From NCBI RefSeq assembly GCF_029541745.1, contig NZ_CP089746.1:7759559-7823558 (forward strand): a stretch of 64,000 nt of DNA. Reading direction: 5' to 3'. Below the pieces are notes generated by a model. That model worked only from the letters and a program-made list of their open reading frames with translations, was not told where the DNA came from and made no database searches. A program made the translations under genes and the position numbers. The DNA comes from Streptomyces sp. LX-29. GTDB taxonomy: Bacteria; Actinomycetota; Actinomycetes; Streptomycetales; Streptomycetaceae. Shown piece after piece: positions 54,901 to 61,412 of this stretch. Position 1 is the first letter of the stretch. The number at the start of each line of letters is the position of its first letter.

Positions 54901-57900
54901 CGGCCACTCCATCGGCGAACTGGCCGCCGCCCACGCGGCCGGCGTGTTCAGCCTGCCGGACGTCGCCCGCCTGGTGGCGGCCCGCGGCCGGCTCATGCAG
55001 GAGCTGCCGCCCGGCGGGGCGATGCTGGCCGTGCGCGCCACCGAGGACGAGGTCGCGGCCGCCCTCACCGGACGCGAGGCGCTGGTCTCCGTCGCGGCGG
55101 TCAACGCACCGGAGTCGGTCGTCGTCTCGGGCGAGGCGGGCGCGGTCGACGAGCTGGCCGCCGAGTTCACCGCGCGCGGCCGCAGGACCCGGCGGCTGCG
55201 CGTCGGCCATGCCTTCCACTCTCCGCTGATGGAGCCGATGCTGGACGAGTTCCGCCGCGTCGCCACCACGGTGAGCTACGCGGAGCCGGCCGTCGGCGTC
55301 GTCTCCAACGTCACGGGTCGGCTCGCCCGCCCCGGAGAGCTGACGCACCCGGACTACTGGGTGCGGCACGTCCGCCAGGCGGTGCGGTTCGGCGACGGAG
55401 TGGCCTGGCTGCGCGACCGCGGCGTCCGCACCTTTGTGGAGCTGGGCCCGGACGGCACGCTCTCGGCTCTCGTACGGGAGTGCCCGAAGCCGACGGCGGA
55501 GCCCCGGCCCATCGGCGGCTCAACGGTCTCGGCGGTCCCGGGGGTCCCAGCGGTCTCGGGGGTCCCGGCGGTCCCGGGGGTCCCGGAGCGGGACGGGGCC
55601 GTGACGGCACCGGCGCCGGACGAGACCACGGTGGCAGCAGCGCGGCACGAGAACGTGGCGGCAGCCGTGCGGGACGAGAACGTGGCGGCAGCCGCGTGGG
55701 ACGAGGTGGTGGTGGCGCCGGTACTGCGCCCGGAGCGGCCCGAGGCGCACAGCCTGCTCTCCGCCGTCGCCCGCGTCCACCTCGGGGGCGTCGCCGTCGA
55801 CTGGCCGGCCGTCATCGGCCCCGCCGCCGCGGGGTCCGCCGGCCGGCGGGTCGAGCTTCCGACATACGCCTTCGACCACCGCCGCTACTGGCCGCGGGCC
55901 CGACACGCCGTGACCGACCTGGCGGCCGCCGGCCTCGGCGCGGCCGACCACCCCCTCCTGGGTTCCGCCGTGGAGCTGGCCGGGACCCAGGACCTGCTCT
56001 TCACCGGCCGGCTCTCGCTGCGCACCCACTCCTGGCTGGCCGACCACGCCGTCTTCGACACCGTGCTGCTGCCCGGTACCGCCATCCTGGAGCTGGCCGT
56101 CCGCGCGGGCGACGAGGTCGGCTACGGCACCCTGGACGAACTCGCCCTCCAGGTCCCGCTGGTGCTGCCCGAGCGCGGCGCGGTCGTCGTACAGCTCCTC
56201 CTCGGCGCCCCCGACGCCGCCGGCCGACGCTCCTTCACCCTCTCCTCGCACCCCGACGACGGGGCCCCGTCGGCGGCGGAGAAGCCCTGGACCTGCCATG
56301 CCACCGGCGTGTTGGCCCGCGGCGCCGACACGCCCGACCGTGGCACGCCCGACCGCGACGCCCCCGAACCCGAACCGTCCACCACCCCGGACGCGTCCTG
56401 GCCGCCGCCGGAGGCCGAACCCGTCGACCTGACCACCTGGTACGCCGACCTGGCCGGCGTGGGTCTCGGCTACGGCCCGGCGTTCCAGGGGCTGCGGGCG
56501 GCCTGGCGGCGCGGGGACGAGTTCTTCGCCGAGGTCGCCCTGGACGAGGAACGCGCGGCGGACGCCGCACGCTACGCCCTCCACCCGGCGCTGCTCGACG
56601 CGGCGCTGCACCCGGTGGTCCTCGGACTGGACAGCGGCGCCGTCGGCGGCCCGGAAGGCCGCGGCTGGCTCCCGTTCTCGTGGAACGGGGTGACGGTCGG
56701 CGCCGCGGGCGCCTCGTCGCTGCGGGTCCGGCTGACTCCGGCCGGACCGGAGACGATCGCCCTGCGGGCCACCGACGCCACCGGCCGGATGGTGGCCGAG
56801 GCGCGGTCGTTGGTCTTCCGGCCGGTCACCGCGGAGCAGCTTCGCGGCGCCGCCACCGCCCATCACGAGGCGCTGTTCCGCCTGGACTGGTCGCCGCCGG
56901 CCGCCTGGCCCCCCGCGCCCGGCGCCGCGGGATCGGTGGCGGACACCCGCTGGGCGGTGGTCGGCCCTCGGCCGCCGTGCCTGGGCGACGCCCTGGACAC
57001 GGCCGGGGCCGCCTGCCGGGTCTACCCCGACCCGGCCGCGCTCGGCGCGGCCCTCGCCGCCGGTCACCCGGTACCGGATGTCGTGGTGGTCTCCTGCCGC
57101 GTGTCCGACGCCGACCGCGGCGATCCCCTCGACCACCCCGACTGCCTGGACCACCCCGACCGCCTGGACCACCCCGACCGCGTTGACCACCTCGATCACC
57201 TGGCCCCCCTCGACCACCCCGGCTGCTTGGACGGCGCGCCCCGCACCACGGCGTCCGCGCTGCGCGAGGCGTCCACGAGTGTGCTCGGCCTGCTGCAGTG
57301 GTGGCTCGACGACGACCGCCTCGCGGACTCCCGGCTGGCCGTCGTCACGCGGGGAGCGGTCGCCGCGACGGCGGAAGACGACGTGCCCGACCTGACCCAC
57401 GCCGCCGTATGGGGGCTGGTGCGCTCGGCGCAGAGCGAACACCCCGGCCGGTTCCTGCTGGCCGACACCGACGACACGGACGCCTCGGGGCGAACCCTCC
57501 CGGAAGCCCTGCTGTCCGGGGAGCCGCAGTTCGCCCTACGTGAGGGCGTCCCGCACCGGCCCCGTATGGCGCGTGTGCCCGTCACCGCGCCGGACGCGGG
57601 ACCCCAGGACCACGAGGGGCCCCGGGACCGCCAAGACCGCCAGGACCGCCAGGACCGCCACGACGGTCAGGCCGCCGAGAACCGCCAGGGCTCTCAGGAC
57701 TGCCAGGAGTCGGCGGTCGACGCGGATCCCGGCCGGGCCGGGGCCCGCGCGCCCCGCCCCTGGGACCCCGACGGCACGGTGCTGATCACCGGCGGCACCG
57801 GCGTCCTCGGGCGGCTGGTGGCCCGGCACCTGGTGACGGCCCACGGCGTACGGCACCTGATGCTGACCGGTCGCCGCGGACCGGACGGCGACGGAGTCCC

Positions 57901-59773
57901 CGAACTCCTGGCCGAGCTGGCCCGGCTGGGCGCCGAGGCCACCGTCCACGCCTGCGACATGACGGACCGTGCCGCGGTCGCGGCCCTGCTGGACGGCGTC
58001 CCCACCGGGCGCCCGCTCCGTGCGGTGATCCACATGGCGGGCGTGGTCGACGACGGCGTCCTCACCTCGCTGACGCCGGAGCGCATGGACGCGGTGCTGG
58101 GAGCGAAGGCGGTCGGCGCACTCCACCTGCACGACCTCACCAGCGGCGGCGAGCTCGACGCCTTCGTCGTCTTCTCCTCGGCCGCCGCCAGCTTCGGCAG
58201 CCCCGGCCAGGGCAACTACACCGCCGCCAACGCCTTCCTCGACGCGCTCGCCCGCCACCGGCGCGCCCGGGGCCTGCCGGGCCAGTCGCTCGCCTGGGGA
58301 CTGTGGGCACAGGACAGCGGCATGACCGGTCACCTCGGCGTCACCGACCGCGCCCGCATGGCCCGCGGCGGACTGGCCCCCCTCGGCGTCGACCAGGGAC
58401 TGGCCCTGCTCGACACCGCACGCACCGTCGACGAGGCGGTGCTGCTGGCCACCCCCCTGGACTTCCGGGCCCTGCACGCGCAGGCCGCGGCCGGCGGACT
58501 GCCACCCCTCCTGCACGGTCTGGTCAGGACGCCCACCCGGCGCGCGGCCGCCGAGGCCATCGCCCCCGACGCGCCCGCCGCGCTGCGCCAGCGGCTGGCC
58601 GGCCTGCCCGGTGCCGCCCGTACCGAGGTGCTCCTCGAACTGGTCCGCGTCCACGCCGCCACGGTCCTGGGCCATGGCACCGCCGACACGGTCGACGCCG
58701 CGGGCGAGTTCCGAGAGCTGGGATTCGACTCCCTCACCGCGGTGGAGCTGCGCAACCGGCTCAGCGCGGTCACCGGCCTCCGCCTCGCCACCACCCTGGT
58801 CTTCGACCATCCCAGCCCCGCGGAGCTGGCCCGGCACCTGGCGGAGCAGCTGGCCGTCGAGCCCGACGCCGCCGCGGAGGAGCCGGCCCGACCGCGCTCC
58901 CACGGCCCCCGGCACCGGGACGGAGGCGCCGAAGCGACCGTCGAGTCCCTGTTCTGGACGGGGCACGACACCGGCCGCATCCACGAGGCCGTACAACTCC
59001 TCTCGGCGGCCTCCGTCTTCCGGCCCGCCTTCGACGCCGGCTCGGCCGACGCGGTCGCCCCGCGGTTCGTGCGGCTCGCCCAGGCCGCGACGGGCGACGG
59101 CGACGACACCCCGTCCGCGGGCGCGCCGACGCCGCCCATGCTCATCTGCCTCCCCACCGTGGCCGCGATCTCCAGCGCCTACCAGTACGCGCGGTTCGCC
59201 GCCGCGCTCCAGGGACTGCGCGACGTCTGGTACGCGCCCGCGCCGGGCTTCCTCGTCGGCGAGCCGCTGCCGGCCGACGTCGACGCCGTGACCGGCATGT
59301 TCGCCGACGCCGTGCTGCGCTTCACCGACGGCGCCCCCTTCGCCCTCGCCGGTCACTCCGCGGGCGGCTGGCTCACCTGGTGTGTCACCAGCCGGCTGGA
59401 GCGCGACGGAGTCTTCCCCACGGCTGCGGTGGCCCTGGACGCCTATCTGCCCGACGAGGGGATCGCTCCCGTCGCCTCCGCGCTGACCAGCGAGATCTTC
59501 GACCGGGTCACCGAGTTCGTCGACGTGGACCACACCCGGCTCACCGCGATGGGCGGCTACTTCCGCATCTTCTCCGGCTGGACCCCGCCCCGCATCGACA
59601 CCCCCGCGCTCTTCCTGAGGGGGAGGGACGGGGCACAGCAGCCGCCGGCCTGGGGCACGCCCCACACGGTCGAGGACATCGCCGGTGACCACTTCACCAT
59701 GCTGGAGGGGCACGCGGAGGCCACCGCCCGATACGTCCACCGATGGCTGGAGGAGATCGCCGCCGGCCGCTGA
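42980..59773 (+). CDS. Type I PKS 2: extension modules 4-6 plus thioesterase
   Basis: A 5597-aa modular polyketide synthase with domains KS-AT-KR-ACP, KS-AT-(inactive KR)-ACP and KS-AT-DH-KR-ACP-TE. The N-terminal docking helix (ANEEKLRDYLKRVTSDLIHV) fits the C-terminus of PKS1. Predicted extenders are malonyl, methylmalonyl and malonyl. The thioesterase releases the chain as acid or macrolactone, so this is the last PKS of the line. ATG 42980 follows a GGGGG run at about 9 nt. KS4 and KS5 are nearly identical at DNA level over 1.39 kb, and several linkers hold in-frame minisatellites. The gene is read from its own promoter with an operator-like repeat. Confidence 0.96.
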   Translation: MANEEKLRDYLKRVTSDLIHVRRRLEEIESGAEREPIAVVGMACRFPGGVGSPAEFWELLAAGGDAVSGFPMDRGWDMAALHDPDPDRGRSGTTYTRQGGFLYDAAEFDAGFFGISPREALAMDPQQRLLLETSWEALEGAGLDPAGLRGSRTGVFAGMMHHDYAARLLDVPEGLEGFLGNGNAGSVLSGRVAYSFGFEGPAVTVDTACSSSLVALHLACQSLRSGECSLALAGGVTVMSTPGVFVEFSRQRGLAPDGRCKPYAAGADGVGWSEGVGMLVVERLVDARRLGHRVLAVVRGSAVNQDGASNGLTAPNGPSQQRVIRQALANAGVVAAEVDVVEGHGTGTRLGDPIEAQAILATYGQGRSAESPLWLGSVKSNIGHTQAAAGVAGVIKVVLALGHGVLPRSLHVDEPTPHVDWSTGEVRLLSESVAWPGAERPRRAGVSSFGVSGTNAHVIIEQPPEEVAHEAAHADDDPPEAETPSPVVPFLLSARSEGALRGQARRLREFLTDHRDLPAIARALATERSTFERRAVVVAEDHDGLERALDALAAGTPAPELVESQAEPGPEAPAVAVLFTGQGAQRIGMGRELYPAFPAFADAFDAVCAEYARVDGPDVRKLLLADDTSALDAVASEECARTELAQPALFALEVALYRLVESCGITPRYLLGHSVGELAAAHVAGVLSLADAARLVVARGRLMQALPEGGAMVAVEASEDEARLLLAEADPADEAGRPLSVRVGLAAVNGPRSVVLSGDEDLVLALAGRCEERGRRTRRLRVSHAFHSPRMDAMLEDFHQVAASVTYHPPRIPVVSNVTGAPLPAEEFRTPEYWVRHARATVRFGDGMAWLRSQGVRTFLELGPDGTLCGMGQAALAAADAPESAEEGGPAGGETVAGARTGEATAPGGTVVAGAAPGGTVVVGSASGVAAPGGMAEEGASEAEDVVLVPVLRPDRAESRAFVTALARLFVSGVPVDWAAAMGWVVPGVRGSVPLPTYAFERERYWLDAGRGHGTGASAAGASGAEGPLWEAVERGDVSRVSALLGVDEGASLDTLVPALGSWWQGCRDRGVVDRWRYREVWRPIGAGGTGVLTGRWLVLIADGADGGPVVAGLERAGARVTAVPLLETPADRAALAERLTAGPDLSSPDGGLGGVLVLLGEAPAPGVLLLTTAQALADLDITARLWCVTSGAVSVGAGDEPVSPGSAHAWGLGRVVGLEAPEAWGGLVDLPADPAARAVRGLVAALGGGERESAVRASGVYVRRLERAPLGEAPPGHPWRPRGTVLITGGTGGLGAHVARWLAGRGPVHLLLLSRRGAAADGVDTLREELTGLGATVTVTACDVADRAALAQALAGVPEDTPLTAVVHAAGALDDGVVATLTPERLEAARRAKAVGAWHLHELTRDADLSAFVAFSSAAATFGSVGQGGYAAANTELEALIRHRRALGLPGLAVAWGAWAGRGMADAAVGTDTDTGTGTNTGTGTDTGTDTSTDADRLRRRGMAAMDPRLALEALSRALDHDETCVTVADIDWRAFVEHASAAGPDPLIGGIPEARAAWEAAGAGSGEPAGSLRGRLAGLEPAAQRRALVELVRAQVAAVLGHGTAAAVPPERAFRELGFDSLTAVELRNRLNLTTGLRLPATAVFDHPHPTALAHHAWERLFGAAPAAAAPPTAEHRPAVTDEPIAVVGMACRFPGGVGSPAEFWELLAAGGDAIAGLPVDRGWDVEALYDPDPERPGTTYTRQGGFLYDAAEFDAGFFGISPREALAMDPQQRLLLETSWEALEGAGLDPAGLRGSRTGVFAGMMHHDYAARLLDVPEGLEGFLGNGNAGSVLSGRVAYSFGFEGPAVTVDTACSSSLVALHLACQSLRSGECSLALAGGVTVMSTPGVFVEFSRQRGLAPDGRCKPYAAGADGVGWSEGVGMLVVERLVDARRLGHRVLAVVRGSAVNQDGASNGLTAPNGPSQQRVIRQALANAGVVAAEVDVVEGHGTGTRLGDPIEAQAILATYGQGRSAESPLWLGSVKSNIGHTQAAAGVAGVIKVVLALGHGVLPRSLHVDEPTPHVDWSTGEVRLLSESVAWPGAERPRRAGVSSFGVSGTNAHVIIEQPPEEVAHEAAHADDDPPEAETPSPVVPFVLSARSEGALRGQARRLREFLTDHRDLPAIARALATERSTFERRAVVVAEDHDGLERALDALAAGTPAAGLVEGDSPAPAQGRVAMLFGGQGTQWDGMAARLLDTAPAFAEEMAACAEALAPHVDWSLVDVLRGAPDAPPLDRVDVVQPVLFAVMVSLAALWRSYGVRPDAVAGHSQGEIAAAYVAGALSLEDAARIAALRSRALATLAGQGAMLSVGMPAPELEPRLAPWGERLSLAAVNGAGSAVVSGTPEAVDALLAELSARDVPVRRLKVDWASHSPQVEAIRERLLDLLAPIRPRTGDVPLYSTVSGERLDGSTLDAEYWYRNLRQVVRFQDATRALVADGHTVFIEAGPHPAVAVGVQETLDDLGAADAVVLGTLRRGEGGMSRFLTSVARYFVAGGRVDWSPAVGRRARGRDGVPLPTYAFERKRYWLERRPDAAADTAPGRGVHDGPLWAAVRRGDVAGVGALLGVDAGAPLSALVPALEEWRRRSHDREVIDNWRYREVWRPTDGLPTGTHRGGWLVVEAGEAPPAVAEGLERAGVRLARARLDDDGADPAALAERLAAGLGPEPDVERVLLAVGDGKVAALLPRLTEALTRLPVDAPLWCLTSGAVCVGGDEPVSPGLGRVWGAGRRAALETPEVWGGLVDVPAALDRRAVARLIGVVRGTEPECAVRTAGVFVRRLVRAPLGGAAPERPWRPRGTVLVTGGADGLGAHTARWLAARGAEHLLLVDTRGTGPGATDELLDELAGTGARVTAVTCATIDREVLSALVAGVPAAYPLRAVVHTATTPEDGGAATARQLHELTRGADLDAFVLFTSVAPLLGAAGDSGHAEAEALVRHRRGLGLPGLSVAWGAWGAWDDVPGGFCDDAGLDRARPVDDARPVDDTRPVDGAPTAGDPADDGDTPGRATVRDDGRDPADLADPADTAAESVESGEIVESVASAKSAETVESVGSADSVEKAGAAAGVEAAPRSRRHALPPMSPRLALEALAQALDHGETCLTVADIDWRRLAETATGGLAPLVGEIPEARAAWEAAGGGADAPGGPLRGRLAGLEPAERRKALVELVRTHAAAVLGHDTATAVPPERAFRDLGFDSLTAVELRNRLNGATGLTLPATVVFDYPNPAVLAGRVRRLLFAEDAADAEDAADAAADAAAPRIRETVGADEPIAVVGMACRFPGGVRSAEEFWELLTAGRDAIADFPVDRGWNLESLYDPDPDRPGTSYARQGGFLHDAADFDAGFFGISPREALAMDPQQRLLLETSWEALERAGIDPGSLRGSRTGVFAGLALQDYTEVVRQGGQELEGYALTGVSGSVLSGRLAYTFGFEGPAVTVDTACSSSLVALHLAGQSLRSGECSLALAGGATVMSTPAAFVEFSRQRGLAADGRCKAYAAGADGVGWSEGVGVLLLERLSDARRLGHRVLAVVRGSAVNQDGASNGLTAPNGPAQQRVIRQALTNSGVTAAEIDAVEGHGTGTTLGDPIEAQAILATYGQGRAADSPLWLGSVKSNIGHTQAAAGVAGVIKMVLALRHELLPRSLYAADPSPHVDWSTGRVRLLDEPVPWPRNGHPRRAGVSSFGVSGTNAHVILEQAPEEPTVGFGEAPERGRAPEEPIGASVESTVGSGASTVASTETTVGAERPTAVPPPLVPCEVSARSASALRGQARRLRELVAGDQPLELVDVARALVTERSAFERRAVILAEDREALVRGLDALAEGAPAPDLVEGDGPATPEGACALLFAGQGTQRAGMGRELYAAFPAYARALDAVLAALDDHLDRPLRPLILAASGTEEAGLLDHTRYTQPALFAVEVALFRLLESFGVRPDFLIGHSIGELAAAHAAGVFSLPDVARLVAARGRLMQELPPGGAMLAVRATEDEVAAALTGREALVSVAAVNAPESVVVSGEAGAVDELAAEFTARGRRTRRLRVGHAFHSPLMEPMLDEFRRVATTVSYAEPAVGVVSNVTGRLARPGELTHPDYWVRHVRQAVRFGDGVAWLRDRGVRTFVELGPDGTLSALVRECPKPTAEPRPIGGSTVSAVPGVPAVSGVPAVPGVPERDGAVTAPAPDETTVAAARHENVAAAVRDENVAAAAWDEVVVAPVLRPERPEAHSLLSAVARVHLGGVAVDWPAVIGPAAAGSAGRRVELPTYAFDHRRYWPRARHAVTDLAAAGLGAADHPLLGSAVELAGTQDLLFTGRLSLRTHSWLADHAVFDTVLLPGTAILELAVRAGDEVGYGTLDELALQVPLVLPERGAVVVQLLLGAPDAAGRRSFTLSSHPDDGAPSAAEKPWTCHATGVLARGADTPDRGTPDRDAPEPEPSTTPDASWPPPEAEPVDLTTWYADLAGVGLGYGPAFQGLRAAWRRGDEFFAEVALDEERAADAARYALHPALLDAALHPVVLGLDSGAVGGPEGRGWLPFSWNGVTVGAAGASSLRVRLTPAGPETIALRATDATGRMVAEARSLVFRPVTAEQLRGAATAHHEALFRLDWSPPAAWPPAPGAAGSVADTRWAVVGPRPPCLGDALDTAGAACRVYPDPAALGAALAAGHPVPDVVVVSCRVSDADRGDPLDHPDCLDHPDRLDHPDRVDHLDHLAPLDHPGCLDGAPRTTASALREASTSVLGLLQWWLDDDRLADSRLAVVTRGAVAATAEDDVPDLTHAAVWGLVRSAQSEHPGRFLLADTDDTDASGRTLPEALLSGEPQFALREGVPHRPRMARVPVTAPDAGPQDHEGPRDRQDRQDRQDRHDGQAAENRQGSQDCQESAVDADPGRAGARAPRPWDPDGTVLITGGTGVLGRLVARHLVTAHGVRHLMLTGRRGPDGDGVPELLAELARLGAEATVHACDMTDRAAVAALLDGVPTGRPLRAVIHMAGVVDDGVLTSLTPERMDAVLGAKAVGALHLHDLTSGGELDAFVVFSSAAASFGSPGQGNYTAANAFLDALARHRRARGLPGQSLAWGLWAQDSGMTGHLGVTDRARMARGGLAPLGVDQGLALLDTARTVDEAVLLATPLDFRALHAQAAAGGLPPLLHGLVRTPTRRAAAEAIAPDAPAALRQRLAGLPGAARTEVLLELVRVHAATVLGHGTADTVDAAGEFRELGFDSLTAVELRNRLSAVTGLRLATTLVFDHPSPAELARHLAEQLAVEPDAAAEEPARPRSHGPRHRDGGAEATVESLFWTGHDTGRIHEAVQLLSAASVFRPAFDAGSADAVAPRFVRLAQAATGDGDDTPSAGAPTPPMLICLPTVAAISSAYQYARFAAALQGLRDVWYAPAPGFLVGEPLPADVDAVTGMFADAVLRFTDGAPFALAGHSAGGWLTWCVTSRLERDGVFPTAAVALDAYLPDEGIAPVASALTSEIFDRVTEFVDVDHTRLTAMGGYFRIFSGWTPPRIDTPALFLRGRDGAQQPPAWGTPHTVEDIAGDHFTMLEGHAEATARYVHRWLEEIAAGR
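43256..44644 (+). repeat. KS4 copy of a near-identical 1.39-kb repeat
   Basis: This segment matches 48200-49588 at a constant offset of 4944 bp. Reading both, I find only three base differences (near 44305, 44447 and 44494). It covers most of the KS and the KS-AT linker. Confidence 0.9.
45694..45780 (+). repeat. 30-bp repeats in AT4 tail
   Basis: Two full 30-bp units (45694-45723, 45724-45753) and a degenerate third encode APGGTVV(A/V)G-type peptides. Confidence 0.85.
47391..47462 (+). repeat. Thr-Asp/Thr-Gly microsatellite after KR4
   Basis: Six-base units (accgac, actggc, accggc) alternate for about 70 bp, coding (T-D/T-G)n between KR4 and ACP4. Confidence 0.9.
48200..49588 (+). repeat. 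KS5 copy of the near-identical 1.39-kb repeat
   Basis: Partner of 43256-44644. Identity ends abruptly in the KS-AT linker, after which AT4 (malonyl) and AT5 (methylmalonyl) are unrelated. A further shared block just upstream (48041-48127) is offset by 4950, showing a two-codon indel between the two blocks. Confidence 0.9.
52031..52084 (+). repeat. Three 18-bp repeats after dead KR5
   Basis: Units like gctcgacccgtcgacgac encode ARPVDD hexapeptides; a Glu-Ser-Val-rich stretch (about 52195-52300) follows before ACP5. Confidence 0.88.
55532..55585 (+). repeat. Six 9-bp repeats in AT6 tail
   Basis: Units gcggtcccg/ggggtcccg encode Ala-Val-Pro and Gly-Val-Pro tripeptides; a second repeat (HENVAAA/DENVAAA) follows to about 55700. 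Confidence 0.88.
57131..57184 (+). repeat. Three 18-bp repeats in DH6-KR6 region
   Basis: Units gaccaccccgaccgcctg encode DHPDRL hexapeptides in the structural half of KR6. Confidence 0.88.
57626..57661 (+). repeat. Four 9-bp repeats before KR6
   Basis: Units gaccgccag encode Asp-Arg-Gln tripeptides just before the catalytic half of KR6. Confidence 0.88.
59140..59770 (+). other. Terminal thioesterase domain
   Basis: An alpha/beta-hydrolase type I TE with nucleophile GHSAGG (Ser codon 59357-59359) and GDHFTMLEGH with His at 59690. The catalytic Asp probably lies in ALDAYLPDE. It releases the finished chain by hydrolysis or macrolactonisation; which one cannot be told from sequence. Confidence 0.92.
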
Positions 59774-59888
59774 CGCCCCCACGGCCGACCCCCCCCACCC
59801 CGCCGGCGGACCATCCCCCCGCCCCCCTCCCCGGCGGGCCGGCCACCCCATGAGGAGCCCCAGAGCAGCCAGACACCCCGGAGGAACG

Positions 59889-61184
59889 GTGGACGCACCG
59901 ACCAGCCCCCGCGCCGCCAGCGAGCGCCCCTACGACCCCATCGACCTGTCCTCTCGCGCCTTCTGGGAGCGGACCGCCGAGGAACGGGACGCCTCCTACG
60001 CCGTCCTGCGCGCCGAGCGGCCCGTCTCCTGGCATCCGCCGCTCGAGGAGAGGATGTTCCCGGACCCGGACGACTCCGGATTCTGGGCCGTCGTACGCCA
60101 TGAGGACATCGTCACCGTCAGCCGTCGCCACGACCTGTTCGTCTCCGGAGCCGGGGTGCTCTTCGAGAACATCCCCGAGGAACTCGTCGACGGCTCGCAG
60201 TCCCTGCTCTCCATGGACCCGCCACGCCACACCAGGATCAGGCGGCTGGCCAGTGGCGCGTTCACCTGGCGCCAGCTGACCCGTATGGGGCAGCGGATCA
60301 GCTCCCACGCACGCCGGATCGTCGACGACCTGGCCGCGCGCCCCGACGGCCGGGCGGAGTTCGTCGCGGACTGCGCCGCACTGCTGCCGATGCGCGTCAT
60401 CTCCGACGTCGTCGGCATCCCCCACGACCAGCAGGAAGCCATGGCCGCGTCGGTCGCCGAGGGGCTGAGCGCCGCCGAAGGCACCCCGGACGGCGGCACT
60501 CCGGCCGAACGTATCGTCGAAGGCAACCGCGCGCTGCGCCGCATGGCACTCGAGCTGGCCGGCCGGCGCCGCGAGCGGCCCGCCGACGACCTGATGACCT
60601 CGCTCGTCCAGGCCGAGATCGACGGGGAGCGGCTGACCGACGACGAGATCGCCGACTTCTTCCTGGTGCTGTGCATCGCCGGCAACGACAGCACCACCCA
60701 GGCCATCGCCCACGGCCTGCGGCTCCTCACCGCCCTCCCGGCACAACGCGCCTGGCTGCTGGCCGACTTCGACGCCCGCATCGACACGGCCGTGGAGGAG
60801 ATCCTCCGCTACGGCACGCCCGTGATGACCTTCCGCCGCACCGCGGCGACCGACACCACGCTCGGCGGCCGGGACATCGCGGCCGGCGACAAGGTCGTGA
60901 TGTTCTACGCCTCCGGCAACCGCGACGCCGCCGTCTTCCCCCGCCCGGACCGCTACGACCTCGGCCGCGCCCCCAACCCCCATCTGGCCTTCGGCGGCGG
61001 TGGCGCCCACTTCTGCCTGGCCGCCCAACTGGCCAGGGCACAACTGCGGGTCCTCTTCCGGGAACTGCTCGGCCGGCTGCCCGACATCGAGGCCGGCGAG
61101 CCGCGCTTCCTCACCGGCACCGCCATCCACGGTGTGACCCGGCTTCCCTGCCGGTTCACCCCATCGCCCCAGGGCACCGCGTGA
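59889..61184 (+). CDS. Cytochrome P450 (CYP124/125/142-like)
   Basis: A 431-aa soluble haem monooxygenase. The I-helix has AGNDSTTQ (264-271, Ser where Thr is usual, followed by Thr-Thr). ExxR is EILR (304-307). The stretch MTFRRTA and a haem loop FGGGGAHFCLAAQLAR with Cys376 follow. The FRRTA and GGGGAHFC motifs recall actinobacterial CYP124/125/142 enzymes that oxidise methyl-branched or sterol side-chain termini, so oxidation of a pendant methyl is a reasonable guess. GTG 59889 has GGAGGAA just upstream; an in-frame ATG at 59850 is an alternative. It starts 115 bp after the PKS2 stop with no visible promoter, so it is probably cotranscribed with PKS2. Confidence 0.88.
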   Translation: MDAPTSPRAASERPYDPIDLSSRAFWERTAEERDASYAVLRAERPVSWHPPLEERMFPDPDDSGFWAVVRHEDIVTVSRRHDLFVSGAGVLFENIPEELVDGSQSLLSMDPPRHTRIRRLASGAFTWRQLTRMGQRISSHARRIVDDLAARPDGRAEFVADCAALLPMRVISDVVGIPHDQQEAMAASVAEGLSAAEGTPDGGTPAERIVEGNRALRRMALELAGRRRERPADDLMTSLVQAEIDGERLTDDEIADFFLVLCIAGNDSTTQAIAHGLRLLTALPAQRAWLLADFDARIDTAVEEILRYGTPVMTFRRTAATDTTLGGRDIAAGDKVVMFYASGNRDAAVFPRPDRYDLGRAPNPHLAFGGGGAHFCLAAQLARAQLRVLFRELLGRLPDIEAGEPRFLTGTAIHGVTRLPCRFTPSPQGTA

Positions 61185-61255
61185 CACCTGTCGAACAGGC
61201 CCCGACGCCGCGCGCACAGGCGCACCGCGCACGGCCGCCGGGCGCGGAAAGTGCT

Positions 61256-61300
61256 GGGGTGGATAGGGGGTTCTTCGGGCGGAATGCCCCCTCCTAGGCT
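61256..61300 (+). promoter_or_regulatory. P450-2 promoter with the shared GGGGT operator
   Basis: GGGGTGG (61256-61262) and GGGGTTC (61267-61273) are 11 bp apart in a 23-bp element ending CTTCGG at 61278. It matches the PKS2 element at 20 of 23 positions. A TAGGCT -10 box lies at 61295-61300, about 110 bp before the P450 start. Confidence 0.75.
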
Positions 61301-61412
61301 CGACTCCATTGGCAGAGACCCCGACACGGCACAGCCATGACCGTGCACGCCGCGTCGGGAATTGCTGGCCCACTCCGGGCCCCTGGGGCCCGATCCCGAT
61401 AGGAGTCCCGCG

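Larger units (their letters stand above)
52909..58850 (+). other. PKS module 6 (KS-AT-DH-KR-ACP), malonyl
   Basis: KS Cys is at 53426. The AT has GHSIGE (Ser 54908) and HAFHS (malonyl). DH His is at 56045 in HAVFDTVLLPG (Asp in place of Gly, as in DH2) and Asp at 56597. KR Tyr is at 58217 in NYTAANA with VVDD. ACP Ser is at 58730. It predicts a terminal alpha,beta-unsaturated thioester. Several linkers are repeat-expanded (54196-54330, 55532-55585, 57131-57184, 57626-57661). Confidence 0.9.
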
